In this document: piece after piece, positions 16,334 through 24,545 of the stretch
Layout of the letters: the number at the start of each line of letters is the position of its first letter
How positions within the stretch are numbered: the stretch's first letter is position 1
From: Phenylobacterium hankyongense
GTDB taxonomy: Bacteria; Pseudomonadota; Alphaproteobacteria; Caulobacterales; Caulobacteraceae
DNA length: 64,000 nt
NCBI RefSeq assembly: GCF_003254505.1
Contig: NZ_QFYP01000001.1
Span: 914,001 to 978,000 of the forward strand
Direction: 5' to 3'
Notes under the pieces: model-generated
What the model was told of the DNA's origin: nothing
The model's input: the letters and a program-made list of their open reading frames with translations, nothing else
Databases searched by the model: none
Position numbers and translations under genes: made by a program

Positions 16334-16591
16334 CTAGAGCGCGCGGCGACCCATCAGGGCATGGTAGATGAACAGGACCACCACGGCGCCGAGCGTGGCG
16401 ACGAGGATGCTGTAGAGGTTCAGGCCGGTGACGCCCGCGGCGCCGAAGCGGGTGAACAGGAAGCCGCCGACGAAGGAGCCGACGACACCCAGAACGAGGT
16501 CGAGCACGAGGCTGCCCCCGCTGCGGTTCACAAGCTTGCTGGCGATGAAGCCGGCTACCAGGCCCAGAATGATCCAGGCAAGAATTGACAT
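16334..16591 (-). CDS. GlsB/YeaQ/YmgE family small membrane protein
   Basis: This 85-residue protein has three hydrophobic segments (ILAWIILGLVAGFIASKLV, LVLDLVLGVVGSFVGGFLF and LYSILVATLGAVVVLFIYHAL), with the conserved RSGG loop between the first two. These are the hallmarks of transglycosylase-associated GlsB/YeaQ proteins of the inner membrane, often induced by stress. I chose ATG 16591; the upstream extension to 16693 is not homologous. A hairpin terminator follows. Confidence 0.88.
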   Translation of the reverse strand: MSILAWIILGLVAGFIASKLVNRSGGSLVLDLVLGVVGSFVGGFLFTRFGAAGVTGLNLYSILVATLGAVVVLFIYHALMGRRAL

Positions 16592-16779
16592 AGGCGTGTC
16601 TCCAATGGGGCCGGGCTTTGGGTCGAACCTGTAACCGGCGGATGTCCCAAAAAAGCCAATAACACCCCATCCGGTTCCGCCGGGGGCGAACACCGTTCAT
16701 TCGGGGCGCCGCGCGCAACCTCGGCCATGCCTGGGAGTTTAGCAGCGTGCGTGTCCGCGACGACGAAGGAGATTATCTC

Positions 16780-17088
16780 GTGCGCAACAAGCTCATCGCC
16801 ACGGCGACCCTGGTGTGCTCGGCCCTGGCCGTGGCCGCCGCGCCGATCTCGGCGGAAGCCCGCAGCCGGCACCGGGTGCTGGTCTGCCCCGACGTCCGGG
16901 CCTCGGCCAACACCGGAACCGTGGTCGGCGCCGTCGGCGGCGGCCTGCTGGGCAACGCCCTCTCCCATGGTGGCGGGCGCACCGGCGGCACCCTGATCGG
17001 CGCCGGCGTCGGCGCCGTGGCCGGCCACCAGATCGCCAAGCAGAACGCCAAGCACCGCAACTGCCACTACGTCTACCGCTACTACTAG
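16780..17088 (+). CDS. Exported glycine-zipper 2TM-type protein
   Basis: This 102-residue protein starts at a GTG preceded by a strong AAGGAGAT ribosome site at 16766-16773; the in-frame GTG at 16747 lacks one. The signal peptide (NKLIATATLVCSALAVAAAPISAEA) is followed by a glycine zipper (GTVVGAVGGGLLGNAL, GGTLIGAGVGAVAGHQIAK). This matches the 17 kDa antigen/Glycine-zipper-2TM domain seen in the protein at 12984, but here without the His/Asp tail. It is likely in the envelope, with function unknown. The C-terminus is a short basic/Tyr tail. Confidence 0.78.
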   Translation: MRNKLIATATLVCSALAVAAAPISAEARSRHRVLVCPDVRASANTGTVVGAVGGGLLGNALSHGGGRTGGTLIGAGVGAVAGHQIAKQNAKHRNCHYVYRYY

Positions 17089-17139
17089 GAGCGCTCCCCC
17101 CGGCAGGGGCGGCCGGGCCTTCCCGCCTGGAGAAGCCGA

Positions 17140-18762
17140 TCAGCGGCCCCTGACGCACATCCACCGCGCGCGGTGGAAGTTTTCCTCGTTGTCCACGAAG
17201 CCCGTGATCCGCGGGCTGACGAGGTTGCGGTTCACCACGAAAAAAACCGGGATCAGCGCCTCGTCGTCCAGCATGGCCTGTTCGGCGCTGGCGAGGATCC
17301 GCGCCCGCCTGGCGGCGTCCGGCTCGTTGTCGGCCGCCGCCAGCAGCGCGTCGTAGGCGGGGTTCCTGTAATCGCCGTAGTTCTGCGCCCCGGTGTCCGA
17401 CTTCAGCAGGCCCAGGAAGGTCACCGGATCGTTGAAGTCGGCGTACCAGCTCATGGCGCCCACCTGGAAATCGCGGTTGCGGTAGGCGGCGAAGGCCACC
17501 TGCCCCTCGTTCTGGACGAGCGTCGCATCGACCCCGATGGCATGCCAGTCGGCCTGGATCGCCTCCATCTGCAGGAGGGTGTCGGTGATGTTGGCGGTCT
17601 TGATCTCCACCTTCAGCGGATGCTCCGGCCCGTAGCCGGCGGCGCGCAGCAGGGCCCGCGCCTCGGCCTGCCGCGCCGCCAGCGGCTTGCCCGCCCAGAC
17701 GGTCTTCGGTCCGGCCACATAGTTGGCGGTCCTCGGCGGCACGAAGCTGTAGGCCGGGAGCTGGCCGGCGCGCATCAGCTTCGTGGTGATGAAATCGCGG
17801 TCGACCGCCTCCGACAGCGCCCGGCGGACCCGGAGGTCCTGGAAGGCCTTCACGTCGCGGGTGTTGAGCGACAGGTAGGCGGTGGCGAGGCCCACGTAGG
17901 GCCGCGCATAGCCGGGCATCTCGCGCCGCAGCCGCTCGATGCGGTTGGAATCGAAACGGGTGGTGAGATCCAGCTCCCCGCGCTGCACGCGACGCTCGGC
18001 GCTCACCAGGTCGGGCGTCGGGTAGTAGTTGATACGGTCGATGCAGACGTGAGCGGCGTCGAAGAAGCGCGGGTTCTTCTCCACCGTCACCTTGTCCCCC
18101 AGCCGCCAGGAGACCAGCCGGTAGGCGCCGTTGGAAACGTAGTGGCCGGGCTGCACCCAGGCGTCGCCGTACTTTTCGACCACGTGCCGCGGGACGGGGA
18201 AGAAGCTCTGGTGCTTGGTGAGCTCCGGCAGGTAGGGCGCGGGGTGGGCCAGGGTCAGCTGCAGGGTGCGCGCGTCGAGCGCCCGCACCCCCAGGCTCTC
18301 GGGCGCCGCCCTGCCCTCGTTCACCGCCTGGCCGTTCTTCAGGACATAGACCAAGTAGGCGTAGATCGAGGCGGTCTTCGGATCGAGGATCCGGCGGTAG
18401 GCGTAGACGAAATCGTCGGCGGTCACCGGCACGCCGTCGGACCAGACCGCCGGGCGCAGGTGGAAGGTCCACACTAGGCCGTCGCGGCTGGTCTCCCATG
18501 AGGTCGCCATGCCGGGCACGGGCGAGCCGTCCGGGGCGTCGGTGGTCAGCCCCATCATCAGGTCGCCGATGATGGTGAATTCGTCGAGCAGGTTGGAGGT
18601 CTGCGGGTCGAGCGTCGCCGGCTCGACGTTGTTGCCGTATTCGACGCAGACCTTGCCGGCGGGGCAGGCGGGCCGCTGGACCTTGCTCTGGCAGCCGCCG
18701 AGCAGCAGCGCCGCCGCGCCCAGCATGACGAGCGCGAGCCGGCGGGCGGGCGTAAACGGCAA
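17140..18762 (-). CDS. Peptide ABC transporter substrate-binding lipoprotein (OppA family)
   Basis: This 540-residue protein has a lipoprotein signal with Cys24 in LLGGC. The SBP-family-5 fold is clear: VEYGNNVEPATLDPQTSNLLDEFTIIGDLMMGL, MATSWETSRDGLVWTFHLR, and YVSNGAYRLVSWRLGDKVTVEKNP. It should bind oligopeptides in the periplasm and deliver them to an ABC permease. No permease or ATPase genes are next to it, so it must work with distant partners or in another role such as peptide sensing. The start is TTG (18762) with GAGG upstream. It follows usg by 67 bases on the same strand. Confidence 0.9.
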   Translation of the reverse strand: MPFTPARRLALVMLGAAALLLGGCQSKVQRPACPAGKVCVEYGNNVEPATLDPQTSNLLDEFTIIGDLMMGLTTDAPDGSPVPGMATSWETSRDGLVWTFHLRPAVWSDGVPVTADDFVYAYRRILDPKTASIYAYLVYVLKNGQAVNEGRAAPESLGVRALDARTLQLTLAHPAPYLPELTKHQSFFPVPRHVVEKYGDAWVQPGHYVSNGAYRLVSWRLGDKVTVEKNPRFFDAAHVCIDRINYYPTPDLVSAERRVQRGELDLTTRFDSNRIERLRREMPGYARPYVGLATAYLSLNTRDVKAFQDLRVRRALSEAVDRDFITTKLMRAGQLPAYSFVPPRTANYVAGPKTVWAGKPLAARQAEARALLRAAGYGPEHPLKVEIKTANITDTLLQMEAIQADWHAIGVDATLVQNEGQVAFAAYRNRDFQVGAMSWYADFNDPVTFLGLLKSDTGAQNYGDYRNPAYDALLAAADNEPDAARRARILASAEQAMLDDEALIPVFFVVNRNLVSPRITGFVDNEENFHRARWMCVRGR

Positions 18763-18829
18763 GGGCGACCTCGGCGGCGAATGTCAGGGCCGCATCACGC
18801 CTGCGTCAGGCCGCCTTGTCGAGCCGCCT

Positions 18830-19102
18830 TCAGTGCAGCCGGAACTCCGCGCCCAGGGCCTTCAGCTCGGCCGGCTTGATCAGCTTGCAATGGCCGACCG
18901 TCACCCTGAACAGCGGCCCCTCCAGGGTGCGGGTCCAGAACTCCAGGAACTTCTTCAGCGCGGGGAAGTCCGGGAAGATGTCGTACTCCTGCCAGATGTA
19001 GCTCTGCAGGATCGCCGGGTGGTCGGGCATCCGGTAGAGGATCTCCGCGGTGGTGAGACTGTAGCCTTCCAGCTGCTTGCGGAACTCAGGCGACGCTTTC
19101 AT
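18830..19102 (-). CDS. usg: Usg family protein
   Basis: This 90-residue protein matches the Usg family found next to trp genes in Caulobacter and other alphaproteobacteria: LEGYSLTTAEILYRMPDHPAILQSYIWQEYDI, then PALKKFLEFWTRTLEGPLFRVTV. The function is unknown. Here it is not next to trp genes; the downstream neighbour is an OppA-type lipoprotein. ATG 19102 has a GAGG eleven bases upstream; the longer frame to 19159 looks non-coding. Confidence 0.9.
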   Translation of the reverse strand: MKASPEFRKQLEGYSLTTAEILYRMPDHPAILQSYIWQEYDIFPDFPALKKFLEFWTRTLEGPLFRVTVGHCKLIKPAELKALGAEFRLH

Positions 19103-19241
19103 CTGCGAACCTCGACGCTGTTGATCCAGGCGCGGCGCACGCGTCGCCGCGCTTCCCAACGGTATGCGCGATTCGCTGAAAAGTTCCGTTAATTCCGCGG
19201 CTTAGCACTCGTCCCGCTGGTCTGCTGCCAAACCTGAACCG

Positions 19242-19625
19242 TCAGCCCTCGGCCGGCTTCGGCCGCAGCCTGACCGGCGCCGGCTCCGCCAGCGGCGTCC
19301 AGCCGCGGGCGGCGATGACGTCGTTGCTCTCCTTCGCGCTCCGCCCGGGACCCAGCGACCAGGTGATGTGGTAGGTCGAGCCATCCGGGCGATCGGTGCT
19401 CCCGCCGATCCGCACCACCAGCGCCTGCACGCCGGCCCCGTCGTCCGCCTCGCCGACGATCTCGCCTGCGGTCTCGGTCGGCGGCGTAGCCGCTCGGTCG
19501 CCGAACTTCTGGGTCACGTGGTGGGCGACCACCAGCGGGTAGCGGGGCGCGAACCGTTCCAGCAGCCGGGCGCGGTCGGCCGGATCGACCAGCCAGCCGG
19601 AATAGAAGCTCCTCGGATCGCCCAT
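19242..19625 (-). CDS. Small protein with two HxT motifs (possible 2H phosphoesterase-like fold)
   Basis: I do not recognise a named family. The 127 residues contain two well-spaced HxT motifs: H36-V-T38 in VVAHHVTQKFG and H86-I-T88 in TYHITWSLG. This is the signature of 2H phosphoesterases, such as the RNA 2'-5' ligase/cyclic phosphodiesterase group, which use two HxT/S motifs about 40-90 residues apart. Secondary-structure-like strand segments (PLVVAHHVT, QALVVRIGG, TYHITWSL) fit that fold. An N-terminal FYSGWLV segment is typical of capping. It would be cytoplasmic and single-gene. No cognate RNA-repair partner is adjacent. Confidence 0.55.
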   Translation of the reverse strand: MGDPRSFYSGWLVDPADRARLLERFAPRYPLVVAHHVTQKFGDRAATPPTETAGEIVGEADDGAGVQALVVRIGGSTDRPDGSTYHITWSLGPGRSAKESNDVIAARGWTPLAEPAPVRLRPKPAEG

Positions 19626-19678
19626 CCTGACCTCTCCCCGCGCCTGGCCTCGTCATAGGCCGCCACCTGCAAGGCCGG

Positions 19679-20947
19679 CTAGATGCTGACCGCGCGGGAC
19701 ACCTGGCCGCCGTCGCCGAATACCCTGCGGTAGCGGGCGATCTCGGCCGGATCGCCGGTCGCCTTCTCCGGATTGTCGGAGAGCTTCACCGCCGGCCGGC
19801 CGCCGGCCTCGACCACCTTGCAGACCAGGGAGATGCGCTCCAGGCCGGGCGCCTCGGCGCAGCCCTCCAGGTCGTTGGTGAGCTTGGTCCCCCAGCCGAA
19901 GCCGACCTCCACCCGGCCGCTGAACCGGCCGTGCAGGGCCACGATGTCCTCAAGGTCGAGGGCGTCGGAAAAGATCACCAGCCGCTCGCGCGGGTCGCGG
20001 CCGCGGGCGCTCCACCAGGCGATCAGCGCCTCCCCCGCTTCCGCCGGCGGCGCGGAGTCCGGGCGCACGCCGCGCCAGTCGGCCACCCACTCCGGCGCGT
20101 CGCGGAAGAAGGCCTCGCTGCCGAAGGTGTCCGGCAGGATGACCCGCAACCCGTCGTCATAGAGCTCCGCCCATTCCTCCAGCACCCGATAGGGCGCGCG
20201 TCTCAGCGCCGCGTCGTCCTGCGCCAGCGCGGCCAGCACCATGGGCAGCTCGTGGCCGTTGGTGCCGACGGGGGGCAGCCCCAGCTCCATGGCCAGCCGC
20301 AGGTTGCTGGCGCCGCGGAACGCCGGCCCCAGGCGATCGCGGAAGGTCTCCACCACCAGCCGCTGCCAGGCGAAGCTGTGGCGCCGGCGGGTCCCGAAGT
20401 CGGTGAGCGCCAGGCCGGGCAGCGCCTGCAGCCGCGCGGCCTTGGCCTCCAGCCGCCCGATCGCGCAGGCGTAGAGCACCTCGCGCTCCGCTTGGCCCAT
20501 GGCGTTCACGGCGCGGCGGGCGCGCAGGCCGGTGATCACGCACAGGGCGGGGATCTCCCACAGGGTGACCTCGGCCCACGACCCGTGGAACCGCAACTCG
20601 ACCTGGCCGTCGACCAGCTCGAGGTCGTAGGCCGGCAGCCGCAGGGTGGTCAGCCAGTCGAGGAAGTCCGGCGCGAACCGGTCGGTGCGGCCGTAGATCG
20701 GCGCGCTCGCCAGCCAGGCGCGCTCCTCAGGACTGATCGCGAGGGTGCGGACGTGATCGAGCTCGGCGCGCAGTTCGCCGAGATCGAGCTCCTCCGCCAG
20801 GCGCACGCGGCGGGTGCGGTTCACCAGCGAGAAGGTCACCGGCACGTCGCGATGCCGCCGCCAGATCAGCTGCAGCATCAGGAGCTTGTAGAGGTCGGTG
20901 TCCAGCAGGCTGCGCACCAGCGGCGCCCCGCGGCCGGCGTAATCCAT
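19679..20947 (-). CDS. pncB: Nicotinate phosphoribosyltransferase
   Basis: This 422-residue enzyme converts nicotinate and PRPP to nicotinate mononucleotide in the NAD salvage (Preiss-Handler) pathway, with ATP stimulation. The N-terminus has the family's LLDTDLYKLLMLQ; DFGTRRRHSFAWQ carries the phosphorylation-site region; and VIFSDALDLEDI and GFGWGTKLTND line the ribose-phosphate site. I chose ATG 20947 as the family start. The upstream Nudix gene is on the same strand five bases away, so both may be in one transcript and share a role in NAD or ADP-ribose turnover. Confidence 0.95.
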   Translation of the reverse strand: MDYAGRGAPLVRSLLDTDLYKLLMLQLIWRRHRDVPVTFSLVNRTRRVRLAEELDLGELRAELDHVRTLAISPEERAWLASAPIYGRTDRFAPDFLDWLTTLRLPAYDLELVDGQVELRFHGSWAEVTLWEIPALCVITGLRARRAVNAMGQAEREVLYACAIGRLEAKAARLQALPGLALTDFGTRRRHSFAWQRLVVETFRDRLGPAFRGASNLRLAMELGLPPVGTNGHELPMVLAALAQDDAALRRAPYRVLEEWAELYDDGLRVILPDTFGSEAFFRDAPEWVADWRGVRPDSAPPAEAGEALIAWWSARGRDPRERLVIFSDALDLEDIVALHGRFSGRVEVGFGWGTKLTNDLEGCAEAPGLERISLVCKVVEAGGRPAVKLSDNPEKATGDPAEIARYRRVFGDGGQVSRAVSI

Positions 20948-20952
20948 CACCC

Positions 20953-21522
20953 CTAGTCCGCGAACAGCTCGGGCCGGCGGACCTTCAGGACCAGCACCAG
21001 GGCGAGGGTCTTCAGGTCCTCGATCCGCCGGTCCTCGACCCAGGTCCACAGGTCGCGCAGGGGGACCTCCAGGACGGTGATGTTTTCTTGCTCGCCGTCC
21101 ACGCCGCCGCCCTGGCCGATGCGGTCGCGGGCGGCGTAGGGCGCCAGGTAAAGCTCGACCCGCTCACTGGAGACGCCGGGCGAGGCGAAGGCGGAGGCCA
21201 CCGGCTCCAGCGGCCCCAGGTGCACCCCGACCTCCTCCAGCGCTTCGCGGCGGGCGGTGGCCTCGGGATCGCCGTCGTCGATCATGCCGGCCGGCGCTTC
21301 GACGAGTTCCTGCGGTCCGCCGGCCCAGATCACCGGCGCGCGCGGCAGGCTGACCAGCAGCGCCACCCGCCGTTGCGGATCGTAGGGCAGCACGCCGACG
21401 GCATGGCCGTGATGCTCGATCTCGCGCTTGAACAGGCTGCCGTCGGGGGCGGCGAGCGTGGCCATCATCAGGGTGGAATAGCCCTGGTAGACGGTTTCCA
21501 CCTTGCGCAGCTCGACCGGCAT
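20953..21522 (-). CDS. Nudix hydrolase (ADP-ribose pyrophosphatase-like)
   Basis: This 189-residue protein carries a Nudix box: LVEAPAGMIDDGDPEATAR then REALEEVGV. The box is one residue shorter than the canonical GX5EX7REUXEEXGU spacing but retains RE..EE.G. VYQGYSTLMMATLAAPDG and HGHAVGVLPYDPQRRVALLVSLPRAPV resemble ADP-ribose/ADP-sugar pyrophosphatases. It lies five bases before pncB on the same strand, which suits a role in nicotinamide-nucleotide recycling. ATG 21522 was preferred over an upstream extension. Confidence 0.88.
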   Translation of the reverse strand: MPVELRKVETVYQGYSTLMMATLAAPDGSLFKREIEHHGHAVGVLPYDPQRRVALLVSLPRAPVIWAGGPQELVEAPAGMIDDGDPEATARREALEEVGVHLGPLEPVASAFASPGVSSERVELYLAPYAARDRIGQGGGVDGEQENITVLEVPLRDLWTWVEDRRIEDLKTLALVLVLKVRRPELFAD

Positions 21523-21604
21523 CACCCCTCCTCCTATCCGCCCACCGATAGCAGAGGCGCGGCGCGGCAGCTTGTCGGAACTGCGGACGCCCTTCGGCCT
21601 CCGG

Positions 21605-22084
21605 CTACTTCGAGCCGAGCGAGGCACGCAGCATCCAGGCGTGCTTCTCGTGGGCGGTGAGGCGATCGGCGATCAGGCTGGCGGTGACCTCGTCGGCGGC
21701 CTCCTGCGCCGTGGGCAGCGTCGCCCGGGCGGTGGCGATCAGGGTCTCGTGGTCGCGCACCAGTTCGGCCAGCATGCCCTCGGCGCCCTGCTCCGGGTCG
21801 CCGTCCTGCACGCCGGAGAGGTTGGCGAAGGTGCGGTAGCCCTGCGGGGCGAGCGCGCCCAGGGCGCGGATGCGTTCGGCCACGTCGTCGATGGCGGTCC
21901 ACATCTCGGTGTACTGCTCCATGAACAGGGCGTGGAGCGAGGCGAAGTTCGGGCCGCGGACGTTCCAGTGATAGCCGTGGGTCTTCAGATAGACCGCATA
22001 GGTGTCGGCCAGGAGCTTCGACAGCCCCGCGGCGACGTCTTCCCGCGCCCTGGGATCCAGGCCGGTGTTGATGGCGACGGACAT
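21605..22084 (-). CDS. dps: Dps family DNA-protecting ferritin
   Basis: This 159-residue protein matches Dps: LLADTYAVYLKTHGYHWNVRGPNFASLHALFMEQYTEMW with the inter-subunit ferroxidase residues (H, D and E of this helix pair) in the expected places, and DDVAERIRALG. Dps forms a 12-mer that stores iron and protects DNA from peroxide in the cytoplasm. It shares a strand with the small membrane gene upstream (18-base gap). It is likely induced by oxidative or starvation stress from the AT-rich promoter region at about 22320-22400. Confidence 0.94.
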   Translation of the reverse strand: MSVAINTGLDPRAREDVAAGLSKLLADTYAVYLKTHGYHWNVRGPNFASLHALFMEQYTEMWTAIDDVAERIRALGALAPQGYRTFANLSGVQDGDPEQGAEGMLAELVRDHETLIATARATLPTAQEAADEVTASLIADRLTAHEKHAWMLRASLGSK

Positions 22085-22101
22085 GGTGCTTTCCTTCTTG
22101 C

Positions 22102-22323
22102 TCAGGCGGTGAAGCCGCTCAGCGGCGGATGCGGGCGGTGGGCGAACGCGGCGCGATAGGCGGGTAGCCGCGCCTGCAAGGCGATGGCGATCCGCAGCAG
22201 CAGGGCCTGCAGGGCGCCGACGGCGAGCGCGGGTCGCCAGTCCCCGGTCAGGGCGTAGGCGGCGAGAAACCCGACCAGGACATTCAGGGTGGCGAAGATG
22301 GCGAGACGTGCGGGCGTGGCCAT
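22102..22323 (-). CDS. DUF2061-like small inner-membrane protein
   Basis: This 73-residue protein has two hydrophobic segments (ARLAIFATLNVLVGFLAAYALTG and LAVGALQALLLRIAIALQARL). The pattern R-x-AxFATxNxxxGFxxAYxLTG-Wx-ALAVGxxQALL resembles DUF2061. It is directly upstream of dps and probably in the same transcript. The frame extends upstream but ATG 22323, with CAGGGG before it, is the natural start. The function is unknown. Confidence 0.65.
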   Translation of the reverse strand: MATPARLAIFATLNVLVGFLAAYALTGDWRPALAVGALQALLLRIAIALQARLPAYRAAFAHRPHPPLSGFTA

Positions 22324-22366
22324 GACGGACCCCTGTTGCGAACGGTTCTCAACATAGGTCCAAGCG

Positions 22367-22396
22367 ATGGATGTTGCAATATCCATTGATAACATC
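22367..22396. promoter_or_regulatory. AT-rich double dyad in the dps / oxidoreductase intergenic region
   Basis: Two overlapping inverted repeats lie here: ATGGAT (22367-22372) with ATCCAT (22381-22386), and GATGTT (22370-22375) with AACATC (22391-22396). This is the most AT-rich patch in the divergent promoter region of the small membrane gene/dps unit and the luciferase-like gene. It could be a regulator site, for example for a peroxide or iron regulator, but matches no consensus I can name. Confidence 0.4.
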
Positions 22397-22489
22397 TTTT
22401 GCGAGAAACGGCGCGCTTGGCGCCGCGCCCATACGGGTTATCGTCGTTCAGATGACCGTCCATCAGAGGCGGCGCGGGAGGACGTGCGG

Positions 22490-23755
22490 ATGAAGTTCAC
22501 CTGGTTCAACCTGATGCCGTGGCCCGATCTGCCGGACGATTTCCGGGAGAAGAACCGCTCGGTCTGGGTCGACATCGACCAGAAGCTGTTCGATCCGGCG
22601 CGGAGCCACGAGGTCTACAACACCTACATGGACCTGCTGGAGTACGCCGCCACGGTGGGCTTCGACGGCATCGGGGTGAACGAGCACCACCAGAACGGCT
22701 ACGGCATCATGCCGAGCCCCAACATCATCGCCGCGGGCCTGGCGCGCCGGACCAAGGACGCGGCCATCGTGGTGCTGGGCAACTCCATCGCCCTCTACAA
22801 CCCGCCGGTGCGGGTGGCGGAGGAGTTCGCCATGCTGGACTGCATCTCCGGCGGGCGGCTGGTGGCGGGCTTCCCGGTCGGGACCTCGATGGACACCAAC
22901 TACTGCTACGGCCAGATCCCCAGCCTGACGCGGGAGAAGTACGCCGAGGCCCACGACCTGATCATCAAGGCCTGGACGACCCGCGAGCCGTTCGCCTTCA
23001 ACGGCCGCTACAACAAGCTGCGGCACGTCAACATCTGGCCGCGGCCGATCCAGCAGCCGCATCCGCCGGTCCACATCCCCGGCGGCGGGTCGGTGGAGAC
23101 CTACGACTTCTGCATCGACAACACCTATTCCTATTCCTACCTCAGCTTCTCCGGCTACCTGCGGGCCCAGGCGCTGATGAACGGCTACTGGCAGCGGGTT
23201 GAAGAGCGCGGCGCCCCCGACAAGAGCCCCTATCGGGCCGGCTTCGCCCAGACGATCTGCGTGGCCGAGACCGACGAGGAGGCGGAGCGGCTCTATTCCG
23301 AGCACGTCAGCTACTTCTACAACCGCTGCCTGCACGTCTATCCGGGTTTCGCCGACGCCCCCGGCTACCGGACCATCAAGACCATCCAGTCTGGCGCCCT
23401 GTCGCAGTACGCCCCGCCGCGCGGCGGCTACTCGCAGCTCAGCTGGAAGGACCTGGTGGAGGGCGGCCACGTGATCGCCGGCTCCCCGGAGACCGTCCGC
23501 CAGCGGATGGAGGAACTGATCAAGGGCCTGCACGTGGGCAACATCTTCTGCCTGATGCACGTGGGGAACATGCCGGCCGACAAGTGCATGTATTCCACCC
23601 GGCTGTTCGCCGAGAAGGTGATGCCGAAGCTGCGCGACATCTTCCCCGAGCACGCCGACGACGACCGGTTCTGGTGCAAGCCGCTGGCGCAGCGGGTCAC
23701 CGCCGGCTCGCTGCCGCCCGCGCCGATGCGCGCGCCGGCTTCGGCGCAAGCGTAG
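22490..23755 (+). CDS. Luciferase-like monooxygenase (LLM-class flavin-dependent oxidoreductase)
   Basis: This 421-residue protein has the TIM-barrel bacterial-luciferase fold: EYAATVGFDGIGVNEHH, LGNSIALYNPPVRVAEEFAMLDCISGGRLVAGFPVG and VIAGSPETVRQRMEELI at the C-terminus. These enzymes use FMNH2 or F420 and oxygen to oxidise diverse substrates. It lies 12 bases before an alpha/beta hydrolase gene on the same strand, which suggests an oxidise-then-hydrolyse pathway such as Baeyer-Villiger-type ring opening followed by ester hydrolysis. The start (ATG 22490) follows GGGAGGACG. The substrate is unknown. Confidence 0.9.
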   Translation: MKFTWFNLMPWPDLPDDFREKNRSVWVDIDQKLFDPARSHEVYNTYMDLLEYAATVGFDGIGVNEHHQNGYGIMPSPNIIAAGLARRTKDAAIVVLGNSIALYNPPVRVAEEFAMLDCISGGRLVAGFPVGTSMDTNYCYGQIPSLTREKYAEAHDLIIKAWTTREPFAFNGRYNKLRHVNIWPRPIQQPHPPVHIPGGGSVETYDFCIDNTYSYSYLSFSGYLRAQALMNGYWQRVEERGAPDKSPYRAGFAQTICVAETDEEAERLYSEHVSYFYNRCLHVYPGFADAPGYRTIKTIQSGALSQYAPPRGGYSQLSWKDLVEGGHVIAGSPETVRQRMEELIKGLHVGNIFCLMHVGNMPADKCMYSTRLFAEKVMPKLRDIFPEHADDDRFWCKPLAQRVTAGSLPPAPMRAPASAQA

Positions 23756-23767
23756 GGAGGCCGCGAG

Positions 23768-24544
23768 ATGGAGCTCAAGACCGTCGCCACCCCGCACGCG
23801 CCCGTCCGCTACTACGAAGGCGGCGCGGGCCCGGCGCTCGTCTACCTGCACGGCTCCGGCGGCCTGACCGCGACGGACCCGTTCCTGGCCGCGCTGGCCG
23901 AGAAGCATCACGTCTACGCGCCGCTGCTGCCCGGCTATGGCGACAGCGAGGAGGCGCCCGAGATCCGCGACATGCTGGATTTCACCCTCCACACCTGGGA
24001 CGTGGTGGAGGCGCTGGGGCTGAGGGATCCGATCCTGGTCGGCCACTCGATGGGCGGGATGATCGCCGCGGAGATGGCGGCGCTGGCGCCCAACGACGTC
24101 GGCCGCCTGGCGCTGATCGCACCCGCCGGGCTGTGGGACGACGAGCACCCGATCGCCGACATCTTCTCGATGCTGCCGTTCGAGATGCCGGCCCTGCTGT
24201 TCCACGACGCCGAGGCCGGCGCGGCGATGATGACCGCCGGGCGCAACGTCGAGGACCCGGGCTTCCTGCAGCAGTACCTGGTGGCCAACGCCCGCCAGCT
24301 CGGCATGGCGGGACGCATCCTGTTCCCGATCCCCGACCGCGGCCTGCGCCAGCGGCTCTACCGGATCAAGGCCAGGACCGTACTGGTCTGGGGCGACTCC
24401 GACCGGCTGATCCCGCCGGTCTACGCCCACGCCTTCAAGAAGGGCATCAAGGGCGCGGAGCTGGTCTCGATCCCCGAGGCCGGCCACATGGTCACCGTCG
24501 AGAAGACCGCGGCGGTCGTCGAGGCCGTAGGCCGCCTGGGGTGA
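23768..24544 (+). CDS. Alpha/beta hydrolase
   Basis: This 258-residue protein has the alpha/beta hydrolase fold with an oxyanion motif (YLHGSGG), nucleophile elbow GHSMGG (Ser94), acid residue in VWGDSDRLIPP and His in AGHMVTVEK. It resembles meta-cleavage-product hydrolases and esterases. Coupled to the luciferase-like gene, it probably hydrolyses the product (an ester or lactone). It ends one base before the convergent Old Yellow Enzyme gene's stop. Confidence 0.92.
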   Translation: MELKTVATPHAPVRYYEGGAGPALVYLHGSGGLTATDPFLAALAEKHHVYAPLLPGYGDSEEAPEIRDMLDFTLHTWDVVEALGLRDPILVGHSMGGMIAAEMAALAPNDVGRLALIAPAGLWDDEHPIADIFSMLPFEMPALLFHDAEAGAAMMTAGRNVEDPGFLQQYLVANARQLGMAGRILFPIPDRGLRQRLYRIKARTVLVWGDSDRLIPPVYAHAFKKGIKGAELVSIPEAGHMVTVEKTAAVVEAVGRLG

Positions 24545-24545
24545 G

